Origin: Ochotona curzoniae
Lineage: Eukaryota > Chordata > Mammalia > Lagomorpha > Ochotonidae
DNA length: 64,000 nt
Assembly: GCF_017591425.1 (NCBI RefSeq)
Contig: NW_024467121.1
Location: 18,178,707-18,242,706 of the forward strand
Direction: 5' to 3'
Numbering within the stretch: position 1 is the first letter of the stretch; the number at the start of each line of letters is the position of its first letter. Positions 56,261 to 64,000 of this stretch are shown here, piece after piece. The notes beneath the pieces were generated by a model, which was not told the origin of the DNA, ran no database searches, and worked only from the letters and a program-made list of their open reading frames with translations. The position numbers and the translations under genes are program-made.

Positions 56261-58029
56261 GGGAATGTGTAGGATCTGCCCTGTGAGCCGGGGGCGGAGG
56301 GATTAAAAAGAGAAGAAAATGTGGCTAGTGGAATGTGTTGTTTGAGTAAAAGGCAATAAAATAATCAACTCCAGTATTTCTCCCAGGCTTTGCAAGTTTC
56401 CCAGTATTGTTTTACAGGGACTAAATTTAAGCATCTACCCCCCTCCCCCCTTAACTGCAGGAACTAACCTCAGAACACTTAACTCTGCCAGAACTTACTT
56501 AATATAGAGCAGAAAATTGAAAAGCATGCTAAGGAAAGTGATTTGGGTTGTTTTAGCCCTATCCCATCCGAACAGAACATCCAGACCTATTGCAGGACAG
56601 TGGAGGAAGAAGTTTTTTTATGGTTGAAATTTCAATGAGAAAATTTATGTTTTAAGTTTTTGTTTCTAAAAGATACAGCAAGGCCAAACTAGGTAGATGT
56701 GTCAACTTGAAATCTTTAATCAGGAATTCTTTTCTGCTTCTGTTGTTGTTTTAAGAGCTATGAATTTGCTCAAGCTTGTAACGTTTGTCCTCAGAGTTCC
56801 CTTCTGAATGTGACAGATTGTTTTTCTAGTTGGAGATTTTTTTTTTCTCTTCCTGAAGCCAATGTGGAAATACAAACAAATGCCTTGTTTACTTGGGATT
56901 GGGTAGGATGGATGAAAGTTGTCTAAAATCCTGCTCACCAAACTTGACAGTGTATTATGGAATTGGGGGCATTTTCCTGCCCAGAGTAGTAAATAACCGT
57001 TTTTAAGGGACTGATCATAGCACTTTCCAATGGGCTTCTCTCTGATCTGAATGCAGATCAGCTTAAAGTAGTCTATTTTCTCTGTGTCTGGAAACCAGGA
57101 ATCCAACATTTGTGTGAGAAAACTGGAAGGGGGAGTATGGCTTTAAGAATGCCCGACTCCGTGGCTCCCTGTGGTTGCATGAAAGAGTTGCCTGTTTTAC
57201 GGTAGGCCTGGCATGTTCAGTCTTTCATTCAGCAGTACCCGTACTGAGCCACAGCTTCCCACTGGGCTTAGTGACTGTTGTAGATGACTGGAGCACATAA
57301 GGCTCAAACTGAGCAAAAACCAGATCAAGTGAGTGAGCCTTCGCCAGGAACTTGAAGAAACACCTGGCTCTGCCGCCAACGTCGTCAGACGCCCAAGGAG
57401 CCTCTAGCTGGCACCCAGTGTTGATGGCAAAGATTATCTCTGATAACGAGGGAGGTGGAGCAGGGCCTTGGAACCTGAAGGGAGAGAAATGAAAGGCTTG
57501 GGCGGAGCTGAGCCGAGATCAGGGCATCTGTGAAACAAGATGTTCAGGTGCATCTTATCTCCATGGTTGCGGGACAGGTGCCAGTGGTGCCATGGCCTGT
57601 GAGGAGCCCGGTGCCAGGGGAATCCTAGGAACGTCCCAGAGTTTGGGCCACCTTCCTGCGTGGCAAAGGGCATTTCCTCTTCCACTGCGTTTTCTAGTGG
57701 TGACACGATAGCTCCCCTGGTGCATGTGAGCTCGGATGGGTTTGGCCACTCGCTGTCCGGGCGAGTCCACTGTCCACTCTGGGCAGCATGTGTGTCCCTG
57801 GAGTGGAATCTCCATTGGCAGCCACTGTTCATGAGACCCAGGGGGCTGCCAGTTGTCCCCCTTCTGGACCTACAGCAATGATCTTGGCACCCGAGGCTGC
57901 TTTCAGAAAGCTGGGTCTTTGACACCTACAGTCACAAACATTTTGCATTGTGAGGGAGAGATGCATAGCCTTTATGAAAGTCTGTTTGCATCCTTAGTAG
58001 TTGCTAAGGCACAGGCACCAGGAAGATTT
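56261..58029 (+). other. Putative PROSER2 intron 1, unique part
   Basis: No recognised repeat or exon. A short C-run occurs at 56,439-56,451. Confidence 0.4.
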
Positions 58030-58545
58030 GATTCTCCTTTTTTAATTGTACTAAAAACACGTAAAGTATAAGTTACCCACCACTGTGAAGTGTATAAATC
58101 AGTGGGCTCAGGTACATCCATGATGTTGTACGAACTTTAGGACTGTCTGATTCCAGAACATTTTCATCACCCTGAAGGAATACCAATCACATTGAGCCCT
58201 CCCTCTTCCGTGTGCCCCCACCACTGCAGCCCTGCACTACTGTGAATCTGTCTGCATTTCCATCTGCATCTCTGTGGGTCTGCCTACTCTGGAATTTGTA
58301 CAATAGAATGTTACAAGAGATGGCCTTTAGTGTGGATGTCTTTCATTTCAGTCTAATGTTTTCAAGGTTCAGGATATAGCTTATATCAGTTCCTCATTCC
58401 TTTTTATGGCTGAATAATACTCCATTCTATGTGTATGTCACATGTTGTTTGTCAGTTGATGGACATTGGGCCATTTCTGCCTTCTGGCTCTTTTTAATGC
58501 TGCTGTGAACAACTGGATGCCGATTTTTGTTGAAACCCCTTTTCT
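58030..58545 (-). mobile_element. Old L1 (L1M type), 3' part
   Basis: The plus strand reads as the antisense of an ancient L1 3' end: AGTGTATAAATCAGTGGGCT, TTCATCACCCTGAAGGAATA, ATGGCTGAATAATACTCCAT, GATGGACATTGGGCCATTTC. Confidence 0.85.
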
Positions 58546-58588
58546 TTCCTTTTTTTTAAATAAAATATTTACTTATCTTAATTTTCAT

Positions 58589-58913
58589 AAATTTTTTTTA
58601 AAAGATTGATTTATATTTCTTGGAAAGGCAGATCTACAGAAAGATGAGAGAAGCAGAGACAGAAAGACCTTTAGTCTGCTGGTTCACTCCCCAAGTGGTC
58701 ACAACAGTTAGAGCTAAGCCGATCCTAAGTTTCTTCCTGGTCTCCCATGTGGGTGCAGGGTCCCAAGGCCTTGGGCCATTCTCCACTGCTTTCCAAGTTC
58801 ACAAGCAGGGAGCTGGTTGGGAAGTGGAACAGCCAGGATACAAACTAGCACTCATATGGGATCCTGGAGCATGCAAGGCAAGGATTTAGCTACTAGGCCA
58901 TTGAACCGGGCCC
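58589..58913 (-). repeat. C-SINE, full length
   Basis: AAAAGATTGATTTATATTTC tail side; head end GGCCATTGAACCGGGCCC. It is inserted in the old L1. Confidence 0.93.
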
Positions 58914-59226
58914 AGAGATTTACTTATTTTTATTGGAAAGGCAGATTTACAGAGAGAAGGAGAGACAGAAAGATGTTCCATCTGCTGGTTCACTCCCCAG
59001 ATGGTTACAGCGGCTAGAGCTGAGACAATCCAAAGGCAAGAGCTTTTTTCAGGTCTCCCACATGGGTGCAGGATCCCAAGGCTATGAGCCGTCCTCCTAT
59101 GCTTTCCCAAACTGCAAGTGGGGAGCTGGGTAGGAAGTGGAGCAGCTGGGACATGAACTAGCACCCATATGGACTGTTGGTGCTTTCAGGGGAAGGATTA
59201 GTCAGATGAGCCATCACGCTGGTCCC
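58914..59226 (-). repeat. C-SINE, full length
   Basis: AGAGATTTACTTATTTTTAT tail side directly abutting the previous head; head end GAGCCATCACGCTGGTCCC. The two copies are head-to-tail. Confidence 0.93.
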
Positions 59227-59490
59227 AGAATACCTGTTTTCAATTCTTTGGGTCTACACCTAAGTGTGACTTTCTGGGTCGTGTGGCCACTGTAGCTCTG
59301 CACCATTTTACATTACCACTAACTTTGCATGGCTATCCTGGTTTCTCTACACTCTTGCCATCACTTGGGGTTTTTCTTTTGCCTGTTGTTTTTGAGTTAC
59401 AGCCATGGTAGTGGCTGTGAAGTAGTATCTGGACCATCTTTTTATGTGCTCATTGACCACTTAGAGTAGCTCTCTTGCATTTGCAGTTAG
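59227..59490 (-). mobile_element. Old L1, continuation
   Basis: Antisense ORF2 words resume after the SINE pair: TCTTTGGGTCTACACCTAAG, CCATTTTACATTACCACTAA, GGCTGTGAAGTAGTATCTGG. They continue the L1 relic at 58,030-58,545 in the correct order. Confidence 0.85.
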
Positions 59491-59541
59491 AACTGCAGTC
59501 TGAAAATAGTATCACAGCGCAATGAGGAATTAATTTTTTTG

Positions 59542-59640
59542 GAGGGCTGGCATCATGGCATAGTAGGTTATGCCTCCACTGGTGGTGTTGGCCTCCAATA
59601 GGGGCACCAACTCAAGTCTCAGCTGCTGCAAGTTGGATCA
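59542..59640 (+). repeat. C-SINE head fragment
   Basis: GGAGGGCTGGCATCATGGCA to CAACTCAAGTCTCAGCTGC. Confidence 0.7.
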
Positions 59641-59871
59641 CTGCATTCGTGCATGACACTGGGGTTCAGCACTTTAGCCTTCTGGAGCTTGGCTTGCCAG
59701 TGTATAAATTAGGGGTAGAGGGCAGAGAAAAAAAAATTTTAGGGGTAGCCTGAGTGGCTTCTTAGGCTCTTCCTCAGACCTGGGAACTGGAGATTTTTTT
59801 CATACTGATGCATCATAACTTTGCTGTACAGACTTAATCCAAAGTAGTTCATTTTACATACTTTCCTTTCT

Positions 59872-60149
59872 TCTTATTATTTTAATATTATGTATTCGAA
59901 AGGCAAAACTTCAGAGAGAGAGAGAATCCTTCATTTGATAAGTCACTTCTCAAATGGCCACAGCGCCTGGGGCTGGACTTGCATCTAGGTGGGTGGCAGG
60001 GCACATGGATTTGGGCTGTTTTTTGCTGTTTTCCCAGGTACATTAATGGGGAATTGGATTGGAAGTGGAGCAAGTGGGACAACCAATGCCATACGGGATA
60101 TTGGCATTGCAGGCAGCAGTTTATTGCACTATGCCACAGCACTGTCCCT
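59872..60149 (-). repeat. C-SINE, diverged
   Basis: ATTATGTATTCGAAAGGCAA tail side; head end ATGCCACAGCACTGTCCC. Confidence 0.85.
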
Positions 60150-60427
60150 TGCACACATTTCTGAACAGAATTATCTTGTATTGGAAACATAAAGCTTATA
60201 CTCCTTTGCACTACACTAAAACCAGATAAGCTTGGTCAGTGGAGCATCAGTGGAGCATACAGTGGTGTGTTTGGTATTGTCTACGAAGATCAAGGGATTT
60301 AAGCTGCATTGAAGTGGCTGTTGTGTCAGAGACAATTGGGAATACAAACATAGAAGTCAAGAAGGAGTGGATTCTGCCTTCAAAGAAACTTAACAATCTA
60401 ATAAAAGATGGTGTCAGAAGTTAATCA

Positions 60428-60690
60428 GTCGGGCCTGCCTCATGGCACAGCAGGTTAAGCTGCCACTCAGCTGGTCTGCTTCCCGTCCAGCTTCCTGTTA
60501 ATTTATGTTGGAAACAGCTGATGGTTACTCAAGTACTTGGGTCCCTACCATCCAGTTCCGGGCTCCTGCTTTCTGCTTTGGCTCCCAGTTCTGGCCGTTG
60601 CAGCCTTTAGGGAGCAAATTAGTAGATGGAAAATCTCTCTCAGTCTCTATTCCTCTCTCTCTCACTCTACCTCTCAAATGACATAATTTT
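60428..60690 (+). repeat. C-SINE, shortened head
   Basis: CTCATGGCACAGCAGGTTAA; tail CTACCTCTCAAATGAC. Confidence 0.82.
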
Positions 60691-62010
60691 TTTTTCAGGA
60701 AAAAAAATGAATCGATAATAAAGAGATCCATTACTATTTGGGGGGGAATAGAGAACAGAAGCAGTGTTTCTAGCAGAGATGTCAGAATATCTACTTGTAG
60801 GATATAGTGTCAGAACTGAGCCGGTAAGGGGAGGAGAGTGAAGAATTAGGCAAAAATGGTTAGAATTGCAGCTTTCATATCATAAAATTAAAAAGAAAAA
60901 GAAGAAAAGAATTGCAGCTTTGGTTGTCAGGCAAAGTTGAACCTGTCTTTGGGAGTCCTGAACGCAGAAGGCTCAAAGGTCAGGTCGTGGTTAGCCGATC
61001 TTGGCTGCTGGCTGCGCTGCGGACTTGGCATTGGCGCACTGAGGAGTAACTTGAACAGAATGTCCAGAATTGAGGAAAGGAAGATAAAAATATTGAAGAC
61101 GTAAAGATAAGATGGCATGCACATGGGAAAGATGCTTAACAATGTAGACTAGAATTCTTGGTGCAAAAAAGAACGTCTTGCGTAGAGGGCTTGAAGCGGG
61201 CGTGTGAGACTTGCTGAATCCACTGAAGGGATTGCACCTGACTTCCTCCTGGGTGAAGATCCATTGTCACCCGGGTCCACTTGCTAGCCAGAGAATTGTT
61301 AACTAGGTTCTTGCCAACTCAGGCAGTTCCATTTTATAAAGCAAAGGTCTTTAAAATACACATGAGACAGAAACAGACTGAGTGTTAATTTTTTTTCCTG
61401 TTGACTCCCATATTGATTTCAGAGGCATGCACCAAAGAAAAACATTTCGGTATCCACACGTGATAAAACCAGACTTCAAACCAAAATTTCATTTCAGGGA
61501 ACACTTTCCCTGTCTTACAGTGTTAATTATCAGTTCAATTCAAAAAATATGAGGTTAGTCCTATACAGTGCCTAGCATACAGCTATGTTCCACCTATACC
61601 ATGAACATCGTTGTGCTATTAAAGCTATTCGTTATTTAGCCATTGTGTTCACCTGTGGGATGAATTTAGCCAGCACACTTGCAAAATTCACAGAAAACGT
61701 CTGGCATCTTCCAGTCTCGTTTTTGTGCAAATTCTCCTTTCAGCAGAATGTTGGGTTTTGCTTTCCAGGGTGGTGAGATTTACCGGCAAGCAGCAGGCCT
61801 TTCTCCTTAATTACCAGACTGCACTCCTGATCTACTTTAAAGGAGCTCTGTTTTCTCCCTGAGATTGAAGGCAATCCTTGAATTTCTGAAAATAGTAACA
61901 TCTTAGCTGGTGGCTTGAATCATCCAGTTACTTTTTTCTTAAACAGACATTTGGTTGTCCCATTTCTTGTGAGAGCACTGAAAATCTCTGTGTTTTTCCT
62001 CTTTAAAACA
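60691..62010 (+). other. Putative PROSER2 intron 1, unique part
   Basis: A minus-strand frame at 60927-61142 has a hydrophobic stretch but no recognisable family. Nothing else is seen. Confidence 0.4.
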
Positions 62011-62012
62011 GG

Positions 62013-62043
62013 GTGTGTATGTGTGTGTGTGCGCGCGCGCGCC
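62013..62043. repeat. Alternating (GT)n(GC)n tract
   Basis: TGTGTATGTGTGTGTGTG is followed directly by CGCGCGCGCGC. It is an uninterrupted purine-pyrimidine alternation of about 30 bp. Confidence 0.95.
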
Positions 62044-62139
62044 CACAAGCTGGTGAAGCAGGTAATTTAGAGGTTTGTGCTGCTGCATCCCCAGGAACAA
62101 AATAGGAAGAGATAGGGAGCTCTGTGTGCCCATCCCTTC

Positions 62140-62331
62140 CTTTAAAGATTTTTTTTTTTTTGAAAGTTAGATTTACAGAGAGGAGACAGACAAGTTTTCT
62201 ATCCACTAGTTCACAAGGGCCCAAAGGTTTGGATCATCCTCCACTGCTTTCCCAGTCCAAAAGCAGAGAGCTGGATGGGATGCGAGTGCTGCCAGGCTCT
62301 GGATTAGCCTGTTGAGCTACCACACTGGACC
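62140..62331 (-). repeat. C-SINE with internal deletion
   Basis: T-run, GAAAGTTAGATTTACAGAG, then a jump to GGGCCCAAAGGTTTGGATCA; head end TACCACACTGGACC. Confidence 0.82.
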
Positions 62332-62848
62332 TGGTAAAATGTTCTCTGTCCTCTTCCCTGGTGGGGCTGACTGGGAGAGACCCCCGGAAGGTGAGGTTAG
62401 AAGTTGGAGATAGTGGATCAATCCAGCCAGAAGTCATAGGTGAGCTTTGCACCCCCTGGATTGTATTTAAATCTGTTCCACTTGAGCTAGGACATTGTAA
62501 ATCAGACCCTGAGCTTCCAGACTAACCAGCTATTAGAACTATGAATGCTAAATGAGCATGATCCAAGTCAGCTTTATTTTCATTGTGTGGATGCACAGAA
62601 AAACTCTAAGCTTCTTAGGGAGAAAAGCCTTGTAAACCAATAAGGTATAATTATTACTTCCTTGCAAAAAGTAGTACATGTTTGTTCAACACGTAATAGA
62701 TGCACAGTAGTATTTGGAGAGTACATGAAGAGGAAGTATAAAAAACTCTTTCACAAAGAATAATTTAAACTGGGATTTGCCTGCTATTTGGTAAAAATTT
62801 GCTCAATAATGCAGAAATGTAACAGGCATACTGAACATAATTTGGGGG
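62332..62848 (+). other. Putative PROSER2 intron 1, unique part
   Basis: No recognised feature. Confidence 0.4.
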
Positions 62849-63117
62849 GAAAGATTTATTTATGTGTTGATTTATTTGAAAATGCAGAGTGACAGGGGAC
62901 CTCAAATGGACTCAGTAGCCGTTTGGGCCAGGCAGAAGTCAGAATCCTGGGCCTCCATCCGAGGCGCTGTGAGCAGTAGGGCCTGAGGACCTGGGTCGTG
63001 GTTCTCTGCCTTCCCACGTGCATCCGCAGAAAGCTGGGTTGGAAGTGGAACAATGCTCATATGGGATGTTAGCATTGCAGGGAGTGGCTTAATGCACTGT
63101 GCCACGGTGTCAATTCC
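62849..63117 (-). repeat. C-SINE, diverged
   Basis: AAAGATTTATTTATGTGTTG tail side; head end ACTGTGCCACGGTGTCAA. Confidence 0.82.
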
Positions 63118-63807
63118 TGAAGATCACTTTTTCAAAGATGAGTAAAGAGGAAAAAATTGTGATGTCTGTCTTTGCAGAGATTTCCAAGTAGGCACTGCTC
63201 TTGTTGATAACTTTTCTATTCCCTCCTGTCACTTATGGTTGTTGTTGTTGTTGTTATTACTATTATTATTTTGTTACTAGACAAAATCAAATAGCTAGTC
63301 CAGGCCATCTTCAGGTGAGATTTGCTTTTGGAAAATCTAGTTTTCATATCTGACTCAGTGATGATAAAGTGGTAGTCGGAGACGTCTGCCCTCAGGGCCT
63401 GCCCAGGTGAGACTACCTGGTAAACCTGTTTGTGTAAGTGTAGGCGAATCAGCCACTTTTATGTGGTGTCTGGTGCTGAGTAAATGATTGCCTCCTATTA
63501 ATAGCTGGAACTATTCACAGTGGAGACTGTTTGAAATCAGCTTTGGTTTTCATGTAGAAATGTTCAGAAATGTCTTTTCCAAAAAATGGATAAATGAAAA
63601 CATGATTTTTTTTTTCCTTTGGGAGAAGTAAAATTTCTAGCCTTTTATTTATTATTTGGTTTTAATAGCCTTGAATGCCAGTTGTGTTTAACATAAAGAC
63701 ATTTCAGAAATCAGGCAAAACCCAATTTGGAAAAAAAAAAAAAAAGGTTAACTCTATATAAAAGTACTAGACTGCTCACTGCATTAGCATTTTAAAAGTT
63801 TTGAGCC
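63118..63807 (+). other. Putative PROSER2 intron 1, unique part
   Basis: A (GTT)n/(ATT)n stretch lies at about 63,236-63,272 and an A-run at 63,731-63,745. No exon recognised. Confidence 0.4.
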
Positions 63808-64000
63808 AGGCATGGGCCCTGTGGTCCTGTGGCATAAGTTGAATGTCTGCTTCTCAGAAGATTGCCTGCTTCTTGTCCCGGCTGTTTCCCTGCCAATCCA
63901 GCTCCCTGCTGAGGCACCTGGAAGGCAAGTCCCTGGGCTCCTGTCACTCCCGTGGGAAATCTGGATGGAGTTTCTGGTTCTTGATTTTGGCTTGGCCTAG
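63808..64000 (+). repeat. C-SINE cut by the window end
   Basis: GGGCCCTGTGGTCCTGTGGC head, TGCCAATCCAGCTCCCTGCT body; the tail is beyond position 64,000. Confidence 0.85.

Noticed and set aside
60927..61142. Minus-strand small hydrophobic protein of 71 residues
   Set aside because: No family is recognised, and no supporting exon structure or promoter is seen nearby.

Overview
The window is nuclear DNA of a placental mammal, almost certainly a lagomorph and most likely a pika (Ochotona). The basis is a very abundant tRNA-derived SINE (C-repeat or CSINE type, roughly 300-340 bp, with a head motif around ATCCCATATGGG and an A-rich tail ending near AAATAAATCTTTAAA), present in about 50 copies on both strands, together with lagomorph-type L1 elements. 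The pika assignment is by recollection of SINE subfamily sequence; the lagomorph assignment is firmer. Coding density is very low and nearly all long open frames are chance or repeat-derived.

Region by region. (1) Positions 1 to about 13,670 hold the 3' four exons of ECHDC3 on the plus strand (1099-1220, 2591-2688, 7394-7594, 12859-13170) with AG/GT splice sites and compatible phases; exon 1, with the start codon and mitochondrial transit peptide, lies upstream of the window. (2) About 13.7-55 kb is intergenic. It holds SINEs, a doubly nested LINE-1 locus (15,721-21,075) framed by a 15-bp target-site duplication, an old HAL1/L1 ORF1-like relic (about 21.96-22.52 kb), two inverted copies of an A-tailed composite retroposon with an internal minisatellite-like array (37,020-38,020 plus; about 49,640-52,780 minus), microsatellites and a mariner-like MITE. 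(3) About 55.05-56.26 kb is a CpG island with a two-unit GC-rich minisatellite and a strong splice donor at 55,606/55,607. In human the next plus-strand gene after ECHDC3 is PROSER2, so this is proposed as the PROSER2 promoter and non-coding exon 1. (4) About 55.6-64 kb would then be PROSER2 intron 1, with an antisense old L1 split by two SINEs.

No protein-coding gene other than ECHDC3 is supported. The most unusual items are the composite A-tailed VNTR retroposon, the L1 copy that keeps its 5' UTR, ORF1 and 3' UTR but has lost most of ORF2, and the promoter-proximal minisatellite. Exact boundaries of diverged repeats are approximate, since they were drawn by eye.
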